64,000 nt of DNA. Source: Typha latifolia (taxonomy: Eukaryota; Streptophyta; Magnoliopsida; Poales; Typhaceae). The notes under the pieces are model-generated. The model ran no database searches. It was not told the DNA's origin and saw only the letters and a list, made by a program, of their open reading frames with translations. The position numbers were made by a program, and so were the translations under genes. Position 1 is the first letter of the stretch; every line of letters starts with the position of its first letter. Shown one piece after another: positions 22,215-35,565 of this stretch. The DNA is taken from the NCBI GenBank assembly GCA_019914945.1, contig CM034109.1:5394001-5458000 (forward strand). Direction: 5' to 3'.

Positions 22215-23730
22215 ATGCCTCCCTTATTCTTCTTCCTCCTCCTCCTATTCCCCACATCTCCGACTTATTCGAGCCCTACTATTCCCACCCCGCTCTCCAC
22301 GAGCTCGCGATGGGTCGTGGACGCGAGCGGGAGACGAGTCAAGCTCGCGTGCGCGAACTGGGCGGCGCACTTGGAGCCGGCGGCGGCGGAGGGGCTCGGG
22401 AAGCAGCCGTTGGACGCCATCTCGAAGCGAATCGTCTCCATGGGATTCAACTGCGTTCGACTCACTTGGCCGCTCTACCTGCTGACAAATGACTCGCTCG
22501 GATCGCTCACGGTTCGTGCCTCGCTGAGTCGACTCGGGCTGTTCGAGTCCGTCGCCGGAGTTCGTGTCAACAACCCCGAGCTGCTGGATCTCACACTCGT
22601 CCAGGCGTTTCAGGTTAGAAGTAAGCCCAATCGTTTGGCAATTATTGGTTTAATAATTTCTGGATGGTGGAAATATACGGGTTTATAATTTGCATCTGAA
22701 ATAGAACAGAGAAATGTGTTGGAGAGTTGATTCTTTGTAAATGTTAGCTGGAGATTCAATAGATTCGAGGGACATAGGATCACTGATATGAGAACACTTT
22801 GGGTATGAAGATTACAACTTGTGGTATGTAGTAAGAACTTGGAGGTAAGCTCAGAAACCAAACAAAAATGGACTAAGTTTTTGCACAGGGAATATTCAGA
22901 GGAGGATTCTGAATCATTCTTGCTGATAAAAGTTGTATCTTGCAAAAAGAAGACATTGTTCATATAATTCCTCTGTTTGTAATAGTAAATAAGCCAAACA
23001 TCAACCTCTAAACTACAACATTAAAACGAAACAAAGAAACTACGAAATATCGGAAAGAGAAGGTAATTGTTAAATCATTTGTATCTTATGTTCTCTTTTT
23101 AAAGGGTGAATGCTGGGTAAATAGCCTAATTTTAGTTTGCATACATCCATTTGAAACTTCTTTTGGCTTCTTATTTTCAGAAAAGAAGATTGCATCTGTT
23201 TATTTTATATACTTTTCCTTCCAAGTTTCTCCAAAGTGATAAGAAATGAAACTTAGCATGCAACAAGGAGCTTCTGATAGAATCGTCATTTAGAGATATT
23301 GTTCTTTTTCATGCATAACTCATTTTTCCTTCTATGGCCAAAGATTAACAACTGCTAAAGTGCCATTTGTTCTTCACTAAGTTATAATTCAGTTATGCTT
23401 AACAATAGAAAATTTCAAATCTTTTAAGGGAATTTCAACCGCTTTTATGATCTTCATATATGTTCTAAGATTGTGGTATATGTGCTTGCATATGTTTCTG
23501 GATGTGCATATATGGTTCCTTGCCTTTTCACCATCCTTCAGTGGATAGAATGATTTAGACCTTTCTATTATCTCCTTTCAACTAGATCTTCAACTAAATG
23601 ATAGTCATATGGATACAATTTCCTATCCTCCATATATCTTGAACTGTTCATCTTAGATTTCTTCCTAGTTTGGAGGGTATTACCATGGTTCGCCGGATTG
23701 GCCAAACCCCATCCCAATTTAGGCCCGATC

Positions 23731-23781
<51 letters not shown>

Positions 23782-26232
23782 CCCTCACTCTCTCTTACTC
23801 TTTTTTTTTTCTTTCAGTCTTTCTTTCGTTTTTTATCTTATCATCATATAACCATTGTTTCTTTTACAAAGAGATCTAGTTATGGTGAACTCCAATAAAC
23901 TCCAGCGAACTCTGACAAATTCCGGTATATAATTTTTTAATTTATTTCTCTCTCAATTTTTTTTCATTTCTTCCACTCTCTCCTTTCTTCTTCTTCTTCT
24001 TCTTCTCCTTCTTCTTTTTTTACTGTACCATGGTTTTTCTTTCTTTTGTTTGATTTTCTTCCGCTCACTCTTTTTCTAATCTTTTCTTCTTTTCAATTTT
24101 TATTGCACCATAGTTTTTCTTTTTTTATTTTCTTATTTTTGGTAAACTTTTTTCTAAACTTTTAGAAGTTTTTCTGTATTTATAAATAATATTTAGAAAT
24201 TTACGTAATTAAAAAGTTCGATCCGATCCAGGCAACTGATACGGTCAATATGTATCGTTTTTTCGGAAGACCGATCCCTATCTCGATTTTTCGAACCTTG
24301 GGTATTACTTGGTTGGTGATAAAGGCTTGCTCCATGCTCTCTACTATTGTGGATTTGGGTCAGGGAAATAAATCAATAATGTTTCCATGGCATGGGTAAG
24401 GCTTTATACATCTTGCTTGCCCAAACCTGGGATATCTTAGTCGATTGGTTCCTTTAATTCTCTATCTATCTGAATTAGTTATGAACATAAATGCTTTCTA
24501 CTATGACCTCGTGCATCCAATTATATATTCTCCTGCTCCCAGCCACTACACATGGTCATACTATTCGATCCACTGACGAACACATACAACAGAACCCTGT
24601 GGTTAGGTTCTCATTGTTCTAGTTTATAAAGCAAAGCAAGTTGCTGCATATATGGTACTATATTTATGTTGGACTTAAAATATGTGGCAGGCAGTAGTAT
24701 CAAATTTGGCTAGCAACAAAATCATGGTCATACTGGACAACCAAATAACCAGGCCTGGATGGTGCTGCAGTAAGCTTGATGAGAATGGATTCTTTGGAGA
24801 CAAGTATTTTGACCCTGATGAATGGTTGAAAGGGCTAACAATGATGGCAACAATGTTTAATAGTTCAACTAGTGTGGTTGGCATGAGCTTAAGGAATGAG
24901 CTGCGAGGGCCAAAGCAAAATATTAGTGTGTGGTACAGGTATGCATCCAAAAGAGTTCTTTCATATATGCCATGAGACAATTCAGTGATACACGGTGTAA
25001 TTCTTTTAACAACTTAGGTATATGCAAAAGGGCGCTGAGGCGGTACATGCAGCAAATCCTAATCTCCTCGTTATTCTATCAGGCCTAGATTATGACAAAG
25101 ACCTTGGCTTCCTGCATAACAATAAGATGAACTTATCATTTACAGGGAAGGTTGTCTTTGAGCTACACTGGTATGGGTTCTCAGATGGTGGTGACTGGAA
25201 GAATGGAAATCTCAATGACGTATGTGGAATGGCAGTGGATAACATAATGAGGAAAGGAGGTTTCTTACTTGAACAAGGTTGGCCGTTGTTCCTTTCTGAG
25301 TTTGGGATAGACCAAGGAGGTGCAAATATTGCTGACAACCGTTTTCTCAGCTGCTTTCTCAGTGTGGCAGCTGAGCTGGATCTGGATTGGGCTGTTTGGG
25401 CATTGCAAGGAAGCTATTATATCCGAGAAGGGCAATTGAATTATGATGAGACATATGGTATTCTCAGTTGGGACTGGTGTAAGGCCAGGAGCCCCATTTT
25501 TCTCCAGAGAGTTACTGCTCTGCAATCCCCCTTGCAAGGTTTGGTACTTAACCTGGTTCCAGTTTAATTTTTTAATTGGTGGCATATGATTATAATGACC
25601 TCTTAGATACTTGAAAAGTAGTAATATTAAGAAGTTCTCTGGTAACTAGTATTGATGATGGTTGTTTTGGCCAACTATAGTAACAGTGTGAATTTGTCTG
25701 TGATGCAGGTCCTGGCCTATCGAACATTTCGCCATACAATTTGATTTTCCATCCTTTAACAGGACTTTGTGTCTTGATGAAGTCTCCGTCCAAGCCTCTT
25801 GAGTTGGGTATGTGTGCAGAATCAAACGCGTGGAACTACACATCAGAGCATAAGGTAGTCCTGAAAGGAACAGACTACTGCTTGGAGACAGAAGATGTGG
25901 GCAAGCCTGCAAAACTTGGAACAAGCTGCGAAAAGTCCAATTCAGAGTGGAAGCTGATATCTGACTCAAGGATGCATCTTTCAACTAAGCTTCCCAACAA
26001 CGGTAGCACATTATGCTTGGATGTTGGTCTTGACGGCATCATTGTGACGAATTTGTGCAAGTGCCTCAGCCTAGATGAAACATGCACTCCTGAGAGCCAG
26101 TGGTTTAAAATTATTAGAAGCAATATAGATATTGCTGGTCAAGGCTCCAATATGGAATTGCCATTTCAAGAAGGCTGGGCTAAGAATTCCGTTCTCCCAG
26201 AAGAGAAGAGTCTCCCTAAGTATAAAAGATAG
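22215..26232 (+). CDS. GH5 family glycosidase (cellulase-like) with C-terminal beta-trefoil domain, copy 1
   Basis: Four exons: 22215-22613, 24691-24938, 25018-25538 and 25709-26232, with intron phases 0, 2 and 1 and all borders GT-AG; together they give 563 residues. Residues 1-20 form a hydrophobic signal peptide (LFFFLLLLF), so the product is predicted to be secreted. The GH5 barrel runs from about 30 to 385. The acid/base glutamate is E203 in SLRNELRG, the barrel histidine lies in ELHWYGFSD and the nucleophile is E310 in FLSEFGID. Residues 390-535 form a domain resembling a ricin-B-type sugar-binding trefoil (SLCLDVG-like and ESQWF motifs). Plant GH5 enzymes of this kind are retaining beta-glycosidases of uncertain substrate, probably of GH5_11 type. 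Intron 1 (2,077 bp) carries a hAT MITE. The gene appears intact. Confidence 0.9.
23684..24300. mobile_element. hAT-type MITE in intron 1 of the first GH5 gene
   Basis: 617 bp with terminal inverted repeats CATGGTTCG and CGAACCTTG (8 of 9 paired). It is flanked by an identical 8-bp duplication GGTATTAC at 23676-23683 and 24301-24308. An 8-bp target site and CA...TG termini are hallmarks of hAT elements. It has no transposase and is pyrimidine-rich on the plus strand. A second copy lies at 62923-63389. Confidence 0.85.
23735..23782 (+). repeat. (CT)n microsatellite inside the MITE
   Basis: About 48 bp of CT dinucleotides with one TTT interruption. It is absent from the second MITE copy. Confidence 0.95.
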
Positions 26233-27019
26233 GTCCATGATTCTGAAGTACACCTTATTCTTTTCATTGTATTATTTGAAATGCATCAGTTTTAGGTTGT
26301 ATATGTTGATAAAGAAAGGAGAAAATCACAAGATGCCACTTCTATTGTCATGACTATTCCTATATCATTCTATGAATCATGCACTCTTGCTCATATAAGT
26401 ATTACAGGACAAGTCTCTGAATAAATGGAACATGGATAAAGTTAGCCTTAGATGATGGAAAGATCATTAAGGACAATGAAGCTGAGATTCCAGTTAGCAT
26501 GAGAGAGGAATGAAATGAACGAGAAGCACAGAGCTTACAGTCAAGTACTACATTATACTAGGACCTGAGAAGATAAAATAGATGAATGTATAAAATGTTT
26601 TTATAGTAGCTTTTACATGCTTTTATAAATATGTTATAGTAAAAATATGGTCCCCGTTATTCAAGTTCAACCATATCATATTCACTTAATCTAGCAAATT
26701 ATTTATCTACAATAAGACTACCAGCAGAGTTCTAATGACTAGTCACTTGAGTCGTCTAAAATCCTAGGAAACTATACAATTCAAGAATAATTTTAATCAC
26801 AAAACAGCAGTTATTGCAAATTATGTTAAGGAAATTCATCTAGCTTACCTTCTTTGGATCTAGCTAGTAATGCAGGTCATGCCACCTGAATACTTGCAAA
26901 TAAAGGATTCAGTTGAAATTATTTCCAACAGATATATATTGTAACATTATGTTGGCAATTAAGTGAATAAAATGTTATAGTAATTGTGTTGCTAGATTGA
27001 TGTAAAGAGCATGATACAA
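26233..27019. other. 3' flank of GH5 copy 1, no gene recognised
   Basis: Probable 3' UTR, with a candidate polyadenylation signal AATAAA at about 26421, then AT-rich intergenic sequence without recognisable repeats. Confidence 0.45.
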
Positions 27020-27560
27020 AGACTAAGTTTAGCGTTCCGATTTTCGTGCATTCAAATGGCATTTGGAGGCATTCGAACACGCCAACAAAGAGCAAGTCTC
27101 TGCGTAGGCATTCGAACGACCTTTAGAAGGGTTTGAATGCCTAAACCCAAGAGCAATTAGCTTCTTTTGGCATTTGAACAGTCCCTTTGGCATTCAAATG
27201 CATCTACTCAAGAACAGAAGAAAAGTTTAGGCGTTCGAATGGCCCCTTGGACATTCAAATGCATATGACCGAGTCTAGAAGTCATTTTAGGCATTCAAAT
27301 GACTCTCGTGGGCATTTGAATGACCTGATACATTAAGCTTATGATACTTAAAAGTATTCGAACGGGTCATCAGTCATTCAAATAGGTCATCGGTCATTCA
27401 AACTCACTTAGAAAATGACTTAAATTAGTGTTCTAATCTATTTTGTAAATATATATAAGTCTGTGAACCCTAGATTTTTTTCACTGGTCTATTCAAGTAA
27501 GAGGTCATATTGTCTATACTAGAGTTTGCCTTAAATTTTTTTCACATATTTAAACTATAG
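27020..27560 (+). repeat. LTR-like segment with an array of ATTCGAAC/ATTCAAAT words
   Basis: Between 27045 and 27410 the word GGCATTCGAACG and its variants with CG changed to CA or TG (GCATTCAAATG, GCATTTGAAC) recur more than fifteen times at irregular spacing. A TATA-like AAATATATATAAG lies at about 27447 and CTGTGAACCCTAG follows. The layout (word array, TATA box, leader) is that of the U3-R part of an LTR, but no PBS, gag or second LTR is visible, so the assignment is inferred. Confidence 0.5.
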
Positions 27561-28482
27561 TGGAGTGCAAACAATTTATATATGTGAGGCACACTAGAGT
27601 CTATTATTATAAATTAAATATTAAATATTATAAATTAAAGAAACCTCCCCTGCCTTTCTTCAAGAAGAAAAAGCAATTTATATATAGAAAGGAATTAGAT
27701 ATGTTGGCTATTTCTAGAACTTTGTGCTGTTTATTTTCTGACTTCCATTTCGAAGTCAAAGATCCTTTGATTTGTTTTCTTAATATCAGTAATTAAATGC
27801 TCATTATTTTATTTTTGAAACAGTTGCATATAGGTGATTAATCTCTGGATAAAATACATTGTACCTATTGCAGTTTGGATAAAGATTATATTATCCCTTT
27901 AAACTTTTATTTGTGTAGCCCTGCCCCGTTAAGCTTTTAAACAACTTGCGACGACTAATATCATTTAACGAAGATGGCAGACTAACTAAATAACCCCACT
28001 TCTATTAAATAACTATGAACTGGGAGAGAAATTTAGGATTCTTTTAGTGATTAAAAAAAGGGGTTATGTTGCTAGAATAAAAGAAATATGGGCAATTTAT
28101 TCCAAAGTTTAGGGGTCCAACGATAAATATAAAAAAATGTTCAAACTATACGTAATGATAAAATGTATTTCTCTTAATCCTGTTTTTTTTTCTTAGTTTC
28201 CTGCTGGCAGCTTGAGTGTGAGATCAACCGTATGGTTTTCCTTTGGAGTAAATCAAAAGCACACACACACACACATTCATTCCCCCCAATAATAGATGTT
28301 TTATATTAAAATAACTATAGCTAGAGGAGGTTGTTACAATGCCATTCCTTCAAGTACAAGAGACAGCATCCACTATACCATTACTTGATCCTCCCCACAT
28401 TAACAAAAATGCTATGTTACAACGCTTCAAAGCCTTAAACTTCCTAAGCTGAAGCAAAGGCAAAGTACCAAGCTACTCTCTC
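27561..28482. other. Intergenic sequence upstream of GH5 copy 2
   Basis: AT-rich, no gene recognised. Contains a short (CA)n run at 28260-28275. Confidence 0.45.
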
Positions 28483-28496
28483 CATATATAATATCA
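28483..28496 (+). promoter_or_regulatory. Candidate TATA box of GH5 copy 2
   Basis: CCATATATAATATC lies 35-48 bp upstream of the ATG at 28531, which would allow a very short 5' UTR. No experimental start is available. Confidence 0.35.
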
Positions 28497-28530
28497 TAAG
28501 AAGTTTACCCTCCACTCTAAACTTCAAAGT

Positions 28531-31500
28531 ATGCAACACAGCATGAAGTCCTTCTCTTCCCTTCTTCTGCTCCTTTTCCTCCATTTTCTGACCTTTTCTA
28601 GCCCTCTTAGGGCTGCGCCGCTCTCGACGAGCTCGCGATGGATCGTCGACGACTCCGGTAAGAGGGTTAAGCTGGCTTGCGTCAACTGGCCTTCTCACCT
28701 TGAGCCCATGCTTGCTGAGGGACTTGGGAAGCAGCCATTGGATGCCATCTCCATGATGATAGCAAACTTGGGTTTCAACTGCGTCAGGCTCACCTGGGCA
28801 ACCTTTATGGTCACCAATGAGTCCTTGGCGTCGCTCACCGTCCGGCAGTCGTTTCAGGCTCTCAACCTCGTCGAATCCATAGGAGGAATCCGTGTCAATA
28901 ATCCAGATCTTTTGGATCTCTCCCTCATTGATGCATATAAGGTGAGGAGGCTTGACGAAGTAGCTGCATACTAGAGTCAAATATTACATTAATTTTCAAA
29001 AGTTAATTCCTGTGACACCCAGATGCAAACATTTATTTCGTCGTCCTTAATGTTGTGGATGACTAAGGTTTGTTATTGGCAGCGTTATAAATGATGTATT
29101 AAAGACAGTAGCTCTACTCTACCCTTAAATATAAGGCTATGTCAGATAGCAGTTATGCCTAACTTAATGGAAGTAAATTAAGTTGAAGTTATCCAATGGG
29201 ATTGAGAGGACATATGTTACGGGTATTCCTGGGTTTAAATTCCAACAGTATCGGTTAAATTAGAAAATCGTTAAACTTTCACTTCTCTCTAAGAAAGAGA
29301 AACTATGCACATATAAATTCATTCTTGGCTAAGAGTGTCAAATTAGTATTACCTATATGCTGAGTATAGTTTGAATGACAGAATAATTGGAATATAGGGT
29401 ACTATAAGTAGATCTCCCATTAAATTAAGAGTTGTTGACTAAAATAGATTTGATTTGTAATTTCTTTACTAAAATTGATAACACCTAAATTTAAAAAATA
29501 AAATAAGTCTATCTTACTGTAGTCTTTTACTTTAAATGGTAAGTGTTTTACTTAAAATGCTGATAAAATTAATATTTTTTTAAGTAAAATGCTAATTATC
29601 TTATTAGCATTTTTATTAAAATATTTTAGATTATGCTTCGTAATCCTTAACTTAGGAAAGCCTTTACTTAGAAAAATACTTAATAGTCATTCGTTTTATC
29701 TAGGACCATCGTTTTAGCTAGGACCAGGTAAACTATATCATATTTGGTATTTAAGTTTAGGTGTTGCATATTTTGATAAATAAATTTTAAAATAGAGCTT
29801 AGTAAAAAAACTCTTAAATTAATGGAAATAAGATTGAGTGCATTGTCTTCACTATCCCATGCTTTAAGATACCATTTCTTTCATTACTCCTTTCATAATT
29901 GAGTGTAGAGTTCACAACTTAAAATAAGAATTTATTTTTAAATTTTAACTTTTTGGCAGGCAGTGGTGTCCAAACTTGGTGATAACAACATCATGGTGAT
30001 CTTGGATAATCACATAAGCAAGCCCGGATGGTGCTGCAGCAATACTGATGGCAATGGCTTCTTCGGAGACAAGTATTTAGACCCTAATGTTTGGATCAAG
30101 GGGCTAACAAAAATGGCTACGATGTTTAACGAGTCGTCTAACGTAGTTGGCATGAGCCTAAGGAATGAACTAAGAGGACCCAAACAAAATGTTAATGATT
30201 GGTACAGGTATTTGTTACTACGTCTACTTATATTGTTTGATCTTGATTTCCTATCTATTTAAATCTTATAGTAATACAACGTTGTTGGACCCTTGTGGGC
30301 CACTTTGTTGTCTTGCATCTTAAGATGTAGCATCATGTAGTGTTAAATGAGAAATCATCATATATAAAAGAACCATAATTAATCTTTCTTCTCTTTTTTT
30401 TAATAAAAGATTGAGAGCATGTGTTTTGATGTCCATTTAAATTAAGTAGATGTCACCATACTACTACACAGGACCCTAACAAGCACTAGGAGAAGATACA
30501 TTATGAAATACATAAGCGAAAAGTTTATTTTGATACACACACACACACACACACACATACATATGTATATAAAATATTTGGGTTATAAATAGATTGGCAA
30601 CATTCTATCTATTCATCTATTCAACTTAATTAAATGGATTAATTAATTTCGAGTTAAATGGATTGCAAGAACAAAAATCTTGTTTAATAATCGAGTATCA
30701 ACCTATTTATGATCATAATATGATTACAAAAAATCCAAACTCATTTAAAGCCTTCCAATTCTTGTCAAATTATCTTGTCGTGTCGAAAATTACCACACTT
30801 ATATATATATATGAATGATGTCTCGTCGTCTTGGGAATAATACATGCATGCAGGTATATGCAGCAGGGAGCAGAGGCGGTGCACGCCGCGAACCCTAACG
30901 TCCTCGTCATCCTCTCCGGCCTGAGCTTCGACACCGACCTAAGCTTCCTCTCCAAGAAGCAAATCGACGTAAACTTAACCGGGAAACTAGCATTCGAGGT
31001 GCACTGGTACGGCTTCTCCGATGGCCAGGCATGGAGGACGGGGAACGCCAACCAAGTGTGCGGAAGAGTCGCCGGGAATGTGAAGCAAAAGGCAGGGTTT
31101 CTTCTAGACCAAGGGTGGCCGCTGTTCTTGAGCGAGTTCGGGGTGGACGTTAGAGGCGGGAACGTGAACGACAACCGTTATTTCGGTTGCATGTTGGGCG
31201 TGGTGGCTGAGTTGGATTTGGATTGGGCTCTGTGGACGTTGCAAGGGAGTTATTATTTGAGGGAAGGGGTGTATGGGTTGGATGAGGTGTATGGTGTGCT
31301 GGGCTGGGACTGGTGCAAGACAAGGAATGCTAGTATGCTGCAAAGAGTTCAAGCATTGCAGCAGCCATTTAGAGGTAACTAACAATTACTTTCTACCTTA
31401 AATGCTATATAATATTTCTCGTCTAGAAAGGGTTAATTAGGATCCTCAATAGTGGTATCAAAGACATCATGTTGCCCTTTTGAATTCTGATCATCAAGTG

Positions 31501-32508
31501 GCTACAAAGTGTTCAAGTTTCCTTTTGTTAATTCAGAATATGAAAAGATAAAAAACTAATTGTTATCAACTTATTCTTTAGAGAAAGGGTACTTTACTCA
31601 TGGATGACAGAATGGGAGATACTATAGACTAGACTTAATAATAGTAGATAATTTTATAATTACATCTTTAAATCTTTCTTTTCTTATCATGGACACACTA
31701 TTATCTGAGTATTTATTGACTTTTGTATTGCTTTTTATTGCCTCAAAAGCACCCCAAAGTTAGTCCCCCCACTAATCTAGAGTTTCCACAGAGATATATG
31801 ACCTAATTTAATTATACATGTTTAATAATGAATCCTAAGGTCAAAAGGGAGGGAAGAAGGGTAAAGTTGATTAGTTTTGAAAGAGAGGATATTTCTCTAT
31901 TCCGTCGTTAGATATCTGAAATAAGACTTCGAACGATGGATAATTACATCACAAAACATGCATAATATTTTTGACTTGTATTAGGAGCTGCGATCAATTA
32001 CCATTCTCTGATTGTTGCAGGCCCTGGTGTTTCTGACCTACCTGAATACAAACTAATCTTCCATCCACTAACTGGACTTTGCATCCTAAAGAAGTCGTTA
32101 ATAGAGCCACTCATTTTAGGCCCCTGCAGTGGAACTGAAGCCTGGACATACACAGCTCAAAATACTCTTTCACTCAAGGATCAAATCTTGTGCTTGAAAG
32201 CTGAAGGAAATGGCAAGCCAGCAATGCTTGGAATCATCTGCAGCGACTCGCGTTCGAAGTGGGAGTTTATCTCAGACTCAAAGATGCATATCTCATCAAA
32301 CATATCTAGCACCAGTGGCAGGTTATGCTTGGATGTTGGAGATGATGGTTATACTATTATCACAAGTCCATGCAAGTGTTTGAGTAAAACTCAGGAGTGT
32401 GATCCCCAGAGCCAGTGGTTTAAGCTAGTTAGTAGCAATAGGAGCATTGTAAGCAAGAATCCCCTCAGGGAATTGCCTTTCCTATTTGCTAGATGGAATA
32501 CCATGTGA
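28531..32508 (+). CDS. GH5 family glycosidase (cellulase-like) with C-terminal beta-trefoil domain, copy 2
   Basis: Exons 28531-28941, 29960-30207, 30854-31374 and 32021-32508 give 555 residues. Phases 0, 2, 1 and the lengths of exons 2 (248 bp) and 3 (521 bp) are identical to copy 1, showing tandem duplication. The signal peptide is at about 5-27 (SLLLLLFLHFLTF); a second ATG at 28543 would only shorten its start. Catalytic residues by alignment are E207 (SLRNELRG) and E314 (FLSEFGVD). Conserved landmarks include ILDNHISKPGWCC and EVHWYGFSDG. The trefoil domain occupies about 394-545 and ends shortly after SQWFKLV. The C-terminal tail differs from copy 1, and exon 3 is much more GC-rich than exon 4. 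No break is seen. Predicted secreted or apoplastic glycosidase of unknown substrate. Confidence 0.9.
30535..30556 (+). repeat. (AC)n microsatellite in intron 2 of GH5 copy 2
   Basis: About eleven AC units. Confidence 0.9.
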
Positions 32509-33343
32509 TATTGTTTATTCATGTCTGCAATATATGTTGGCGATAACAATCTGATTCCAAAAAATCCGATCAAAATAAATTAAAAATAAACTTACAAATT
32601 TCAGAATATAAATTCTGAATAGTCGAGTCTAGTGTTGGACACTATCTCCTTAAGACCAATTCGCCCTCCACCGATTGCTTCTGGAACAGTGGACGTCGGT
32701 CTCCCAGGATCCTGGACTGCCTTGCACTGGAAAGGAAGCAACTTTCTAATGCCTTGATTAGACCTGAACCGTGCTGTACTCTCTCTCGACCAGTAGACTC
32801 AAACTAAAAAGACTCGACAATAAACTCTCTTATGTGTATATTTATTATGCAGACTGACAGCCTATGGATGCACCAATTCGGGTCAGAAACCACTTCGATC
32901 CCGAATCAAATCAGACTTGAACCCGAACCCGTATCAGGCAAAAAATAAAATTGGACTTTGACCCGTGCGAGCCGAGCCGAGCCGGGCCGGGCGGCGCGCG
33001 TGTGTGTGTTAGGTTGCATAGTAACCTTTACCCACAAAATAGGTACCCCTTTTGGGGCCCAAAGCCCATAGGAAGTTTGTTGCTTATATACCATACTAAC
33101 ATTTCTCAAATATCCAATATGGTACTAAACTTACTTTCCTTTATTTCCCATTGCCATGATACCCACTTTAGAGCCAATTATCATTCACTTCTCTTCATGA
33201 ATTTGATTAAGTGAATATATGACAATAAAGTATGCTTTGAGCTAAATTGATTCCACCATTAAACCATTATAAATAATGTGTGGGCCCCACTTAAAACTTA
33301 GCTCAAAATTAATAAAATATTCATGTCAAAATCATGAAATTAC

Positions 33344-33380
<37 letters not shown>

Positions 33381-33739
33381 ACGTACGGTTTATTCATAGT
33401 ATGTACATAACGATATTGTTTAGTATAGTACCATAATAATATGTCAGCATTGAAGATATAACACGATTGGCACTACAGATCCATGCGCTATGATAAATTT
33501 AAACTATGTCTAGGCTCCAGATTAATCAGAAGTGAAGAGTAGATCTTGGATGAGTGAGTGAATTCAGAATCTGTAGAAGATCTCCATTTGTCATGCACTG
33601 CTCCCAGATGAGCCATCTGATAAACCAAATGTTAATAAGCTGCCCTATGTATTGTGATTAGACTTGTCACATTTGCATCCTCTTTGCAACAGTTAGATCT
33701 CATTGTTGAATATACTCCAAATGGATCGGGACCTTTACA
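32509..33739. other. 3' flank of GH5 copy 2, no gene recognised
   Basis: 3' UTR with AATAAATTAAAAATAAA at about 32574, then intergenic sequence. A GC-rich GCCGAGCC/GGGCCG patch at about 32968-33000 ends in a short GT run. (AT)n occupies 33349-33378. Confidence 0.45.
33349..33378 (+). repeat. (AT)n microsatellite
   Basis: About fifteen uninterrupted AT units. Confidence 0.95.
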
Positions 33740-35170
33740 TATGACCTTTATTATCAAATTAAAATGAGCTTCAGCGAAGCACCCACCTTCAAAATCAAAT
33801 ATCTTTTATATGGAATAACTCATAACTCATGTGATTCTCATATGACCTATCGGTACAATATTCTCACAAAGTATCTGAGAAAAGTCTAAAATACTATAAT
33901 AACTCAAACAAATATAATCCAAAAAATACAAATACCACAGGCATGTCAATATACAAACTTAAAATCTAAAATCCATTGCAAAGGCTATGTCCAACTAGTA
34001 AAAAATAGAATAACCAACTCTAATAGAAAAATAAATCAGTTACTCCTCGATATGCGCATCCTCTTTTTCTAACTCTGAAATATTTTTACCAAAAAAGTGA
34101 GAAGCACACAATACAACAAGTATAATACATAAACAATATAATTAATGCATGATAAAATTCTAATGTATATTTGTAATTATCAACATATGAAAGTAAACAT
34201 GTAGAATATAATTTACCATGAATTTTCATATAATCATAAAGTACAAAATGCATTATAACATCATAACTTAGAATAATTTCTCATTTTTTCAAAGTAAGCA
34301 AGCAACTTCTCATTTCATCAAGATAAGCTCACATAGATTCATAAGTGATTATACTCAACATATCCTTATAAGTCATAATCCACATAGGAAATATAATAAC
34401 GAGAAGGGTTACTAATCCAGCAGTAATATTGCACATATACGATAGTTATATATGACCATCAAACTAAGGACCCTAGCCGTAAGCTCATATTTAGATATCA
34501 TCATCATCATCGTTTTAGTAAATCATCAGACATAGCAGAATCATCACATATAGCGAGAAAGAACACATAGCAAAATCATCGTATACAGTGAGAAAGAACA
34601 CATAGCTCAATGGACACCCTAACCCTACGCCATCGGGTAACGCTAGAGCTATAACTCTACCTCACAAATATTTTTCTACTATCATCCTAGTATAGTCTGT
34701 AGTGCAATCACTTGAATGCTTCACAAACTAACGATTTCAGGTGTAGAATGCTAATATAATAATACTATACAATACACTCCATCCTATAACCCGGCTAAGT
34801 GAGTGAAGGGCACTATCTAATCGGGACTAGACTAATAATTTATATGCAAGTTGTGCAATACTTTAGTGAAGCAATGTCTTCTATCATACAATATCCTAGT
34901 CATCAAGGTTTACGTCTATATATATTGCAGATTTATGCATAAGAGTATATCATGCAAAAGCTAAGCAATAATTAATAATGAATAAGCAAAAAAATACACG
35001 TACAAGTACTATGTTGACATAAAAATATGAAAATAATATTATCAAACATCTACACTACCCATGAACTAATAAAAGATCTAACTCGCTTGAAATATATTTG
35101 GAGTATGGTTAGCTTTCCACAACAATCAGGCTCCTCCTGACTCGCGAGATCCTCCATGCACGGTACTGTA
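33740..35170 (-). repeat. Decayed LTR-like repeat
   Basis: No coding potential. Phrases such as GAAATATTTTTACCAAAAA, CTAAGGACCCTAGCCGTAAGC and repeated CATAGCGAGAAAGAACACATAGC parallel the arrangement at 4860-5450 and, more loosely, the 57400-58200 LTR. I therefore read it as an old long LTR in minus orientation. Ends are unresolved. Confidence 0.4.
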
Positions 35171-35565
35171 TCTAATAATTTATAAACATAAAATAATACA
35201 TAAGAAAGACGAACTTATAAAACCAACTTTCTTATTGCATAAATTAAGTTTGACTCTCTAGGTCCAGATAGGTTTGACTTGGTCTTGCATTTATTCTTCC
35301 ATATTTATAATATTATTCCATAGTAACTAAATTGGGTTATCGATGGTAAAATTTGAATTATACCTAGTTGTAAATGTCAAAGGCATTAATAATAAAATTG
35401 CACGGATTAAAAAATTTAAAACTATCTAAACTTTAGTTTTGTATTATCCTAAATTTATATTAATAAAAATGATTAGAAATTTTTTTAGAATGACAGATAA
35501 CATAAATATAAAGAAAATAAAAGATTGATATTGGGCTAGCCTATGGTTCATGAGTTGGGTTATTT

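Noticed and set aside
25090..25984. Several minus-strand frames across the first GH5 gene
   Set aside because: Shadows of GH5 exons 3 and 4, which have splice signals and catalytic motifs on the plus strand.
28444..28980. 178-codon minus-strand frame
   Set aside because: Antisense to exon 1 of GH5 copy 2; no recognisable domain.
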